Of a stretch of 6,676 nucleotides of DNA, positions 1-5,558 are shown in pieces. Position 1 is the stretch's first letter. Each line of letters starts with the position of its first letter. Source of the stretch: an uncultured bacterium (lineage in GTDB: Bacteria > Patescibacteriota > Microgenomatia > UBA1406 > GWC2-37-13). The stretch lies in the NCBI GenBank assembly GCA_937914905.1, contig CALESU010000017.1, positions 1-6,676 of the forward strand. The letters run 5' to 3'. The notes beneath the pieces are model-generated. The model was not told the origin of the DNA. It saw nothing but the letters and a program-made list of their open reading frames with translations, and ran no database searches. The translations under genes were made by a program, and so were the position numbers.

Positions 1-702
1 TCTGCAGCAGGAATTGCAATTGAGGAAGTGCAGTCCGGATCACCTGCCCAAGCAATTGGACTCATGAAAGGAGACCAATTGGTAAAACTCCAACATGGCG
101 ACACGGTGGTACAGCTGAACGTTGCTCCTGATTTGATCAATTCAGCAGAGAGATTTGGCGATAAGGAAGTTGCGCTCACTGTGCTCAGAGAGGGAAGTAA
201 TAAAACATTTTATATTACTCCACGAAAAAATCCCCCCAAAGGCCAAGGAGCGCTTGGGATTGTAATCACGCAAATCATTCAAAAAAAACAGTATCCTTGG
301 TATCAAGCTCCCGTAATGGGATTTGTCGAAGCAGCAACAACAACGAAACAAATTGCTATCGAACTGTTTAAAATTCCCGCCTCACTTTTTACTCAAAATG
401 CGACACCGGTCGAATTTGCAGGACCAGTGGGAATTGCAAAGATCGTGGGAGAGGCAAGACAATATGGCTTGAACGCGTTACTCCAGCTTACCGCGCTCCT
501 TTCTTTGAACTTAGCGGTAATTAATATTCTTCCTTTTCCTGCACTTGATGGAGGCAGGTTGGTGTTCGTATTTTATGAATGGATCACGGGGAAAAAATCA
601 AATCAAAACCTTGAAAAGTACTTAAATCTTGCAGGCATCATCATACTGCTGAGCTTAAGTGCAATCATCACTATTGCAGATATTCAAAAATTGTGGGGAT
701 AA
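1..702 (+). CDS. rseP: RseP-type site-2 intramembrane zinc metalloprotease (M50), C-terminal part
   Basis: The reading frame is open from the first base, so the gene starts upstream of the window and 233 residues are visible. Residues about 3-75 form a PDZ domain (GIAIEEV, then a SPA-x-x-IGL-x-KGD segment). A hydrophobic segment follows near 102-130. The block from about 137 to 190 carries the family's C-terminal motif, VINILPFPALDGG, in which the Asp of LDGG (residue 183) is the third zinc ligand in this family. A last membrane helix spans about 207-228. The HExxH motif would lie upstream and is not seen. Proteins of this family cut transmembrane helices, for example anti-sigma factors or leftover signal peptides, in the cytoplasmic membrane; the substrate here is unknown. 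A downstream proS is a common neighbour of rseP in bacteria. The GTG at 28 lies inside the PDZ domain and is not the real start. Confidence 0.93.
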   Translation, partial: SAAGIAIEEVQSGSPAQAIGLMKGDQLVKLQHGDTVVQLNVAPDLINSAERFGDKEVALTVLREGSNKTFYITPRKNPPKGQGALGIVITQIIQKKQYPWYQAPVMGFVEAATTTKQIAIELFKIPASLFTQNATPVEFAGPVGIAKIVGEARQYGLNALLQLTALLSLNLAVINILPFPALDGGRLVFVFYEWITGKKSNQNLEKYLNLAGIIILLSLSAIITIADIQKLWG

Positions 703-710
703 CACAAAAA

Positions 711-1277
711 ATGAATGCAATGAAACACTCGTTTGCTTTTGATAATGTCACCATTTCGGGAGGGGTTGCAGTCGGCAAAAATACTCTCCATTCTGCACTA
801 AAACAGTACCTCGAACCGGAAGACTGGACATTCACTTCGGGAGGCAAGCTTCTTCGGGATTTTGCTAAAGAATATATCCAACCTCTCGCGAGTCTTGTAT
901 CTGATGACTTCCATCATCAACTCGACGCACGAACCGTCAAACTACTTGACCAAGGGCATTACGTGATAGAGGCGTGGCTTGCTGGTTTTATGGCGCGAGA
1001 GAGAAAAGACACACTACGTATTCTTCTTACCTGCAACAACGACGCGCTTCGCATAGATAGAGTGGCAAACCGAGATAAAGTGAGTATAGACCAAGCCAAG
1101 ACATATATAAAAGAAAGAGAAGAAGGAAATTTTAATGAATGGAAGCGGATTTATGGGGATTATGATTTTTTCGACCCCACGTACTATCATCTAGTAATAG
1201 ACACATACTCTTCGGGACCAAGCGAAACAGTGGAAAAAGTACTTGACAAACTGGGATATATACATAACAATAAATAA
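711..1277 (+). CDS. cmk: Cytidylate kinase-like P-loop nucleotide kinase
   Basis: This 188-residue protein matches the short cytidylate kinase family (as in archaea), which phosphorylates CMP/dCMP with ATP in the cytoplasm. Visible features are an N-terminal strand plus P-loop (ISGGVAVGKNT, about residues 15-25), a substrate-site-like TSGGKLLRDFAKEY stretch, the central VIEAWLAGFMA segment, a LRILLTCNND strand, and a lid-like KEREEGNFNEWKRIYG segment rich in Arg/Lys. The Walker A Ser/Thr is replaced by Asn (codon 780-782), which is unusual. The start is uncertain: GTG 693 would overlap the rseP stop, ATG 711 lies 12 bases after a GGGG, and ATG 720 is also possible; 711 was chosen. The gene lies 8 bases after rseP and 1 base before the next gene, so it is probably co-transcribed with both. 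The family assignment is good; the exact nucleotide substrate is inferred. Confidence 0.82.
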   Translation: MNAMKHSFAFDNVTISGGVAVGKNTLHSALKQYLEPEDWTFTSGGKLLRDFAKEYIQPLASLVSDDFHHQLDARTVKLLDQGHYVIEAWLAGFMARERKDTLRILLTCNNDALRIDRVANRDKVSIDQAKTYIKEREEGNFNEWKRIYGDYDFFDPTYYHLVIDTYSSGPSETVEKVLDKLGYIHNNK

Positions 1278-1278
1278 T

Positions 1279-1578
1279 ATGTCAATTACCAAGAAAGATC
1301 TCCAAGCAATCGAAGGAATTGTTCAAGGAATTGTTCAAGTAACTGTTCAAAGTTCTGAAATTCGACTTAAAACTTTTATTAAAGAATTTGTTACTGAATT
1401 TGTTACTGACTTTGTGAGAAGTGAGTTTCGAATTCAGAACAAGGTACTTGATACTCGTTTTCGAGAGCTCCACACAAAATTGGATACAATTGAAATCCAA
1501 ACTTCGAAAAGATTTCAGATAGTAGAATCATATCTTCAGATCCATCATGCTCAAATACAAAAACTGGGCTCGAACTAA
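1279..1578 (+). CDS. Small helical/coiled-coil hypothetical protein with internal repeats
   Basis: This 99-residue protein of unknown function is translated from ATG 1279, one base after the preceding stop (TAA-T-ATG), which suggests translational coupling to the kinase gene. An in-frame TTG at 1243 would overlap the kinase and is less likely. The N-terminal third contains IVQGIVQVTVQ and then FVTEFVTDFV, encoded by two sets of 12-bp tandem repeats. The rest (about 50-99) is charged and looks like a helix or coiled coil: RIQNKVLDTRFRELHTKLDTI. There is no signal peptide, cysteine pair or enzyme motif. The gene is more AT-rich than its neighbours. Small proteins with a similar charged helical tail are common in Parcubacteria and lack an assigned role; I assign none here. 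A terminator-like hairpin overlaps its stop codon, so it probably ends the operon. Confidence 0.7.
   Translation: MSITKKDLQAIEGIVQGIVQVTVQSSEIRLKTFIKEFVTEFVTDFVRSEFRIQNKVLDTRFRELHTKLDTIEIQTSKRFQIVESYLQIHHAQIQKLGSN
1315..1350 (+). repeat. 12-bp tandem repeat, three units
   Basis: GGAATTGTTCAA occurs at 1315-1326 and again identically at 1327-1338; a third unit at 1339-1350 (GTAACTGTTCAA) differs at three bases. The array is in frame within the small coding region and encodes a four-residue repeat (GIVQ, GIVQ, VTVQ). The identity of the first two units suggests recent duplication. Confidence 0.9.
1384..1416 (+). repeat. Second 12-bp tandem repeat, two full units plus a partial one
   Basis: GAATTTGTTACT occurs at 1384-1395 and identically at 1396-1407, followed by a partial unit GACTTTGTG at 1408-1416. 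It encodes EFVT, EFVT, DFV. The unit length and the AATT(T)GTT core match those of the array 34 bases upstream, so the two may share an origin. Confidence 0.88.
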
Positions 1579-1611
1579 GCTTGCTTAGGCTTTTTCTCTT
1601 GAGATTTTTTT
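1575..1611 (+). terminator. Weak intrinsic terminator-like hairpin after the rseP operon
   Basis: CTAAG (1575-1579) pairs with CTTAG (1584-1588) around a four-base loop and is followed by GC and five T residues. A second small palindrome (TCTC at 1596-1599 region with GAGA 1601-1604) is followed by seven T residues (1605-1611). The stems are short, so termination may be leaky. The position between a stop codon and a promoter-like sequence supports the call. Confidence 0.42.
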
Positions 1612-1616
1612 AATCT

Positions 1617-1643
1617 TTGCGATTCGAGTTCATTTGATATACT
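1617..1643 (+). promoter_or_regulatory. Candidate promoter of proS with extended -10, placed for leaderless mRNA
   Basis: An extended -10 element, TG-A-TATACT, lies at 1635-1643 (five of six matches to TATAAT plus the upstream TG). A weak -35 (TTGCGA, 1617-1622, four of six) sits 15 bases before the hexamer. A start site 6-7 bases after the -10 would fall on 1649-1650, the A of the proS ATG. There is no Shine-Dalgarno sequence, which fits a leaderless message. Confidence 0.5.
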
Positions 1644-1649
1644 ATTGCC

Positions 1650-2903
1650 ATGCGTTATTCGAAACTCTTTCCAAAACCACAAAAACTAGGCAAGGAATAT
1701 GACTCTGCCAATGCCACATTTCTTATAAATGGTGGTTTTATCCATCAGGAAATGGCGGGAGTCTATGCGTTATTACCCCTTGGTTTGCGAATCGTTGAAA
1801 AAATCAAAGCCATAGCTCGTAAAGAAATGGTAGCAGTAGGCGGACAGGAATTGATCATGACCTCTCTCCAAAGGAAAGAGCTATGGGAAAAAACTGACCG
1901 ATGGAATGACGAAAAAGTGGATGTTTGGTTTAAATCACACCTCAAAAATGGGACCGAAATTGGACTTGCATGGTCACATGAGGAGCAAATTACCGAGATG
2001 ATGAAAAATTATGTCACGAGTTATCGTGATTTGCCGGTACGAGTATTTCAGTTTCAGACCAAACTCAGAAATGAATTGCGTGCAAAAAGTGGCATCTTAA
2101 GAGGAAGGGAATTCCTGATGAAAGATATGTATTCATACTCCACCTCCGAAGAAACTCATACGAAATTTTACGATGAAGTTTCGCAAGCATATCTTCGTAT
2201 TTTTGAAAATGTTGGGTTAGGTGCAGATACATATCTCACATTTGCTTCAGGAGGCGCATTTACTCAATTTAGTCATGAATTTCAAACACTGACCGATATA
2301 GGTGAAGATGTTATTTATCTCCACAGACAAAAGAAAATTGCCATTAATAAGGAAGTGCTTACTCAAGAGGTAATGAGTCAACTGGGTGTAAATCAAGCAG
2401 ATCTTGAGGAAGTTCGTGCAGCTGAAGTTGGAAATATTTTTAGCTGTGGAAGTACCAAGTCTGAACAATTGGGTCTCTTTTTTAACGATGAATCCGGACA
2501 AAAAAAACCAGTTATCCTAGGTTCATACGGAATTGGCATAACGAGAGTTATGGGAGTCCTTGTCGAAAAATTTCATGATGACCGGGGAATCATGTGGCCT
2601 GAGCAAGTTGCTCCTTACCAGGTTCATTTAGTAGGTCTTGACTTACATGACGATAGTATCAAAAAACGAGCGGAGTCCCTTTATGAGGCTTTGGTAAAAC
2701 GAGAGGTTGAAGTTCTTTTCGATGATCGCGAAGAAGTTCGAGCGGGTGAAAAATTCGCAGACGCAGATCTGATCGGAAACCCCATTCGCTTAGTTATTTC
2801 AAAAAGAACCGGCGAGCAGGTTGAGTGGAAGAGAAGAAATGAAAAAGAATCCCAATTAAAGATGGTTGATGCAGTTCTCTCAGACCTTGTCAAGAATTAT
2901 TAA
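1650..2903 (+). CDS. proS: Prolyl-tRNA synthetase (class II, short form lacking the editing insertion)
   Basis: The protein attaches proline to tRNA-Pro in the cytoplasm. It has 417 residues. Motif 1 is the GVYALLPLGLRIVEKI region with LIMTSL and ELWEKTDRW after it; the motif 2 region has FQTKLRNELRAKSGILRGREF followed by LMKDMYS; the proline pocket region contains SHEFQTLTDIGED; motif 3 is GSYGIGITRVMGVLVE, followed by GIMWPEQVAP. The C-terminal anticodon-binding domain (about 325-417) contains VEVLFDDREEVRAGEKFADADLIG. Bacterial-type enzymes such as that of E. coli have about 570 residues, with a roughly 180-residue editing domain between motifs 2 and 3. Here that gap is far too small for it, so the enzyme cannot hydrolyse Ala-tRNA-Pro in cis. 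The ATG at 1650 fits both the family N-terminus and the promoter position. No Shine-Dalgarno sequence is seen. Confidence 0.96.
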   Translation: MRYSKLFPKPQKLGKEYDSANATFLINGGFIHQEMAGVYALLPLGLRIVEKIKAIARKEMVAVGGQELIMTSLQRKELWEKTDRWNDEKVDVWFKSHLKNGTEIGLAWSHEEQITEMMKNYVTSYRDLPVRVFQFQTKLRNELRAKSGILRGREFLMKDMYSYSTSEETHTKFYDEVSQAYLRIFENVGLGADTYLTFASGGAFTQFSHEFQTLTDIGEDVIYLHRQKKIAINKEVLTQEVMSQLGVNQADLEEVRAAEVGNIFSCGSTKSEQLGLFFNDESGQKKPVILGSYGIGITRVMGVLVEKFHDDRGIMWPEQVAPYQVHLVGLDLHDDSIKKRAESLYEALVKREVEVLFDDREEVRAGEKFADADLIGNPIRLVISKRTGEQVEWKRRNEKESQLKMVDAVLSDLVKNY

Positions 2904-2918
2904 TATAGGAAATTAGTT

Positions 2919-2973
2919 GTCATCCCAGGCGTGACCTTAGGATCCAGTCTGGATTCCGGATCAAGTCCGGAAT
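2919..2973. repeat. Double palindromic intergenic element, copy 1 (partly decayed)
   Basis: Two hairpin units lie in inverted orientation. The left unit starts with GTCAT (2919-2923) and has an imperfect stem, ATCC-C-AGG (2922-2929) with CCT-TA-GGAT (2935-2943), around a CGTGA loop. The right unit is a perfect 8-bp stem, ATTCCGGA (2953-2960) with TCCGGAAT (2966-2973), around the loop TCAAG. The joint between them is itself palindromic (ATCCAG-T-CTGGAT, 2942-2954). The same architecture recurs at 5824-5885. No T tract follows, so this is a REP/BIME-like element rather than a terminator. Confidence 0.85.
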
Positions 2974-3000
2974 TATGGTAGGCTATTGAGTATTTACTTT

Positions 3001-3834
3001 ATGAAAACAGTTGTAACCCATATCTCTCCCGACCTTGATGCAATAGCCTCTTCGTGGCTTATTAAACGGTATCTCCCCGGGTGGGAAAGTGCAGAACACG
3101 CATTTGTACCCGCAGGAAGCACATACGAAGGGAGGGGTCCTGATGCAGATGATGATATAATCCATGTGGACACCGGTTTAGGTAAATTTGATCATCACCA
3201 ATTTAAGGAGAGATCATCTGCAACAAAAAAAGTGTATGACTATCTTTCAGAATCAAATCTGATCAAGTCACGCGATTCAGAAGCAATCCACGAAATGACA
3301 GAGTTTGTTACTGAAATCGATAATTTTGGAGAAGTTCATTTTCCCGATCCCACCAATATCAGATATTCCTTCTGCCTTCATGAATTCATCTATCCATTGC
3401 GAAGCATTCTCACGAGCGATCATGAACTCATGTCCGCAGTAATGCTTGTGCTTGACAGCATATTGTATACCGTAAAAAATGCCATCAAAGCAGAAGAAGA
3501 AATCAAAGAAGGCGCAGTTTTCCAAACGCGCTTCGGCAAAACTTTGGTTATGGAAACCAAAAACGAAGCCGCAGTAAAATTTGCACTAAAAAAAGGGTAC
3601 GAGCTCGTAATCCGTCGCGACCCGGAAAATGAGACAGTACGTATCAAAACACAACCGAATGATAAGTATGATCTCACCCCACTTCACGCAATCATAATTC
3701 AAAAAGATCCTCAAGCAACATGGTTTCTCCATGCCTCAAAAAACATGCTTCTCAACGGATCTTCGAAAAGCCCTGACAGTGTTCCATCCAAGCTAACGCT
3801 TCCCCAGCTTATTGCAATAATCAAAAAAGTGTAA
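3001..3834 (+). CDS. DHH/MYG1-like putative phosphoesterase
   Basis: This 277-residue protein opens with THISPDLDAIASSWLIKRYL, which places H7, D11 and D13 as in the first metal motif of DHH-type phosphoesterases. IIHVDTGLGKFDHHQ follows, with D57 and the D64-H65-H66 triad, and then EIDNFGE (D107). This order (H-x3-D-x-D, D, DHH, then a D-N-x-G-like segment) resembles MYG1-family nucleases and DHH proteins, whose members hydrolyse phosphodiester bonds using two divalent metals. The C-terminal half, with FALKKGYELVIRRD and a TWFLHASKNMLLNG segment, may form the substrate-binding part; I see no canonical DHHA1 GGGH motif. No membrane segment or signal peptide is visible. The ATG at 3001 was chosen over an in-frame TTG at 2986 because the family motif starts directly after it. 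No Shine-Dalgarno sequence is seen. The fold is well supported; RNA, DNA or nucleotide as substrate cannot be told. Confidence 0.75.
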   Translation: MKTVVTHISPDLDAIASSWLIKRYLPGWESAEHAFVPAGSTYEGRGPDADDDIIHVDTGLGKFDHHQFKERSSATKKVYDYLSESNLIKSRDSEAIHEMTEFVTEIDNFGEVHFPDPTNIRYSFCLHEFIYPLRSILTSDHELMSAVMLVLDSILYTVKNAIKAEEEIKEGAVFQTRFGKTLVMETKNEAAVKFALKKGYELVIRRDPENETVRIKTQPNDKYDLTPLHAIIIQKDPQATWFLHASKNMLLNGSSKSPDSVPSKLTLPQLIAIIKKV

Positions 3835-3859
3835 TACAATTGCATACAGTTCGATTTTT

Positions 3860-3865
3860 TTGACA
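3860..3865 (+). promoter_or_regulatory. Perfect -35 hexamer upstream of rpsU
   Basis: TTGACA lies at 3860-3865 in the gap between the DHH gene and rpsU. A convincing -10 at 16-18 bases spacing is missing: that position falls in a T tract (3881-3887). TAGTAA/TAATTT at 3875-3883 is the nearest AT-rich candidate but is too close. A promoter here is plausible because the gap is 85 bases and the leader carries a strong ribosome binding site. Confidence 0.3.
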
Positions 3866-3901
3866 GAAACGTATTAGTAATTTTTTTGGTCCGACATCGA
3901 G

Positions 3902-3908
3902 GGAGGTG
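3902..3908 (+). promoter_or_regulatory. Strong Shine-Dalgarno sequence of rpsU
   Basis: GGAGGTG at 3902-3908 (within AGGGAGGTG) is fully complementary to the usual 16S rRNA 3' tail core. It ends 11 bases before the ATG at 3920, slightly further than is typical. It is the only strong Shine-Dalgarno sequence before any gene start in this window. Confidence 0.8.
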
Positions 3909-3919
3909 TATTTGGATTT

Positions 3920-4111
3920 ATGGTAGTAATTACCAAACGAAAAGGCGAGACAAAAGATAGCATGTTCCGCAAATTTACACGCATGTTCATTCAAGAAGAC
4001 ATTGTGGATGAAGTGAGATCTCGCATGTATTATAAGCGCCCTTCACAGCAACGAAAAGAAGAAGAAATTGAGCGTCTGAAAAATAGACATTCACGACGTT
4101 CTCGCATATGA
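3920..4111 (+). CDS. rpsU: Small ribosomal subunit protein bS21
   Basis: This 63-residue basic protein matches bS21: an N-terminal VVITKRKGET strand, FRKFTRMFIQEDIVDEVRSRMYYKRPS in the middle, and a Lys/Arg-rich helical tail (RKEEEIERLKNRHSRRSR). E. coli bS21 has 71 residues, so this one has a slightly shorter tail. bS21 binds the 30S platform near the 3' end of 16S rRNA and the anti-Shine-Dalgarno region. The start at 3920 follows a GGAGGTG, and the TGA stop overlaps the ybeY ATG (ATGA at 4108-4111), so translation of ybeY is probably coupled. The strong ribosome binding site raises the possibility of autoregulation by bS21 occupancy of the ribosome, as reported in Bacteroidia; here that is inference. 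Confidence 0.92.
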   Translation: MVVITKRKGETKDSMFRKFTRMFIQEDIVDEVRSRMYYKRPSQQRKEEEIERLKNRHSRRSRI

Positions 4112-4470
4112 TTCATATTTTTTGTTCTTCACGGTACAAAATATCACAAGATACAATTGAGCGCTCTGCAAAGCGAGTTCTAGACAAGCATGGAGTGAGT
4201 CCTTCTACTATCTTGAACATTGCATTTGTGGGAAAACGAAAGATGAAGGAAATAGCAAATACCTATAAACATGAGGATGTTGCTTTGCCTGTTTTATCGT
4301 TTGGATATATGAATGATCCCGCACTTACCGAAGAAAAGATTCTGGGTGAGGTGGTTATTTGTTATCCTCAAGCCGTACTTCTTGCCGCAGAGCGCGACCG
4401 ACGCGTAGATAGCATGCTTGATCAACTCATTGAACACGGTATTCTCAATATTCTCAAACCAACGCCATAA
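4108..4470 (+). CDS. ybeY: YbeY-family 16S rRNA maturation endonuclease-like protein with degenerate metal site
   Basis: YbeY proteins are single-domain zinc proteins needed for 16S rRNA 3'-end maturation and 70S quality control. The 120 residues align with the family through LNIAFVGKRKMKEIANTYK, the PVLSFGY strand, LGEVVIC, and the final helix DQLIEHGIL. The family signature HGxLHLxGYDH, which supplies three zinc-binding His, is broken here. Only the first His (H110) remains; the second position is Asn (N114), and the protein ends six residues later in KPTP with no GYDH. The usual length is about 150. The PTDVLSF motif is also altered, to ALPVLSF. No nearby frame restores the lost end, so this looks like divergence rather than a simple frameshift. 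It overlaps rpsU by four bases and sits 15 bases before dnaX. Family membership is good; catalytic activity is doubtful. Confidence 0.82.
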   Translation: MIHIFCSSRYKISQDTIERSAKRVLDKHGVSPSTILNIAFVGKRKMKEIANTYKHEDVALPVLSFGYMNDPALTEEKILGEVVICYPQAVLLAAERDRRVDSMLDQLIEHGILNILKPTP

Positions 4471-4485
4471 CGTTTCCTTATCCGC

Positions 4486-5532
4486 ATGTTTTATCTGAAA
4501 TACCGACCCAAAACGATATCATCTCTCGATAATTCAGTCGTTCGAGAAGTCGTAACTAATCTACTTAACACTCGGACAATACCTCACGCACTGCTTTTCA
4601 TTGGTTCCAAGGGAATGGGGAAGACGTCAACCGCACGCATTGTTGCAAAATCAGTCAATTGCTTGGACAATGTATTTGCGGGAAAAGGCAGTTCGTTTGA
4701 ACCGTGCAATACATGTGCCAATTGTTTGAGTATAGATGCTGGCAGTTCTCCCGATGTAGTTGAGCAAGACGCCGCGTCAAATAGAGGCATTGATGAAGTG
4801 AAGCGCCTCATTCGAGAAGCCTCATTTTCCCCCATGACCGGCAGATACCGGGTGTATATCATCGATGAGGCTCACATGATCACGAATGACGGATTTAATG
4901 CCCTCCTGAAGACATTGGAAGAACCTCCCGAGACGGTGATTTTTATCCTCGCTACCACGAATGAAGAAAAAGTTCCCGCAACCATCATTTCAAGATGTGT
5001 TCGTGTGGGGTTTGGGCGAGCACTCAAAGCGGATGTGATTTCCATGCTCACGCGGATCGAACAGGCAGAAGAGATAACAGTGTCTCAAGAAGTAAATGAG
5101 CTTATTGCAAGTTCCTGTGAAGATTCGTTTCGTGATGCAGCAAAAATCCTTGAAGAGTTGGTTGTACAAAAAATGCTGGATATCGAGAAGGCACAACAGT
5201 ATCTGGGAGTACGCTCAATAGGAGCACTTTTAAAACTACTTGAACAGAAAGATACGCTGGGAAAAAGCATGCAGTGGATTGAGTCCTACAAAGCACAGGG
5301 TGGAGACATCAAGAGATGTATCGAGGACATGCTTCATGCGCTTCACACAGTTCTCCTTTCGCAAACTGAGGTAGGCACAAAAACCTCTCTTGATTATACG
5401 TTTTCACTTCGGGAAACATCTCTACTCATAAAATTCCTGCATCAGGCATATCAGAATCTCAAAATCACACCCATTGACACACTTGTCCTTGAGATTGCAG
5501 TTGCAGAGTTCTATAATGCAAGAACGGCGTAA
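4486..5532 (+). CDS. dnaX: DNA polymerase III clamp-loader subunit gamma/tau, short form
   Basis: DnaX is the ATPase of the clamp loader that places the beta clamp on primed DNA. Its 348 residues show, in order: an LKYRPKT start (4-10); Walker A GSKGMGKT (40-47); a zinc-binding set C59, C74, C77, C80; the DAASNRGIDEVKRLI region (95-109); Walker B with DEAH (127-130); NALLKTLEEPP (138-148); sensor 1 LATTN (155-159); and the SRC motif (169-171) with the arginine finger. The remainder, a helical segment of roughly 170 residues, corresponds to the lid and collar. E. coli tau has 643 residues and gamma 431, so the tau-specific domains IV-V that bind the helicase and polymerase are absent. The gene starts at ATG 4486 without a Shine-Dalgarno sequence and is followed by ybaB, the classic neighbour. 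Confidence 0.96.
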   Translation: MFYLKYRPKTISSLDNSVVREVVTNLLNTRTIPHALLFIGSKGMGKTSTARIVAKSVNCLDNVFAGKGSSFEPCNTCANCLSIDAGSSPDVVEQDAASNRGIDEVKRLIREASFSPMTGRYRVYIIDEAHMITNDGFNALLKTLEEPPETVIFILATTNEEKVPATIISRCVRVGFGRALKADVISMLTRIEQAEEITVSQEVNELIASSCEDSFRDAAKILEELVVQKMLDIEKAQQYLGVRSIGALLKLLEQKDTLGKSMQWIESYKAQGGDIKRCIEDMLHALHTVLLSQTEVGTKTSLDYTFSLRETSLLIKFLHQAYQNLKITPIDTLVLEIAVAEFYNARTA

Positions 5533-5558
5533 TATTATTACTTTACTCATTTTCATCT

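Noticed and set aside
693..710. GTG start for the kinase overlapping the rseP stop
   Set aside because: It is possible, but the added residues are not part of the P-loop fold and two ATG codons follow at 711 and 720. It is kept only as an alternative.
1243..1278. TTG start for the small helical protein
   Set aside because: It would overlap the kinase C-terminus by 35 bases, while ATG 1279 gives tight TAA-T-ATG spacing.
2247..2501. 84-residue open frame on the minus strand inside proS
   Set aside because: It is antisense to conserved ProRS motifs and has no homology signal, start context or neighbour logic.
2953..2985. Right hairpin of the palindromic element as a proS terminator
   Set aside because: No T tract follows on either strand, and the same structure recurs before prs, so a dispersed repeat explains it better.
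2986..3000. TTG start extending the DHH-like protein by five residues
   Set aside because: The metal motif begins right after the ATG at 3001, and no ribosome binding site supports the TTG.
3830..3848. Imperfect dyad centred on CAATTG before a T tract, as a terminator of the DHH gene
   Set aside because: Only four outer and three inner base pairs form, and the mismatches between them leave no stable stem. The T tract at 3855-3861 alone is not enough.
4108..4111. UGA read as glycine (Gracilibacteria-type code)
   Set aside because: TGA ends rpsU exactly where bS21 should end, and no in-frame TGA occurs inside any of the genes.
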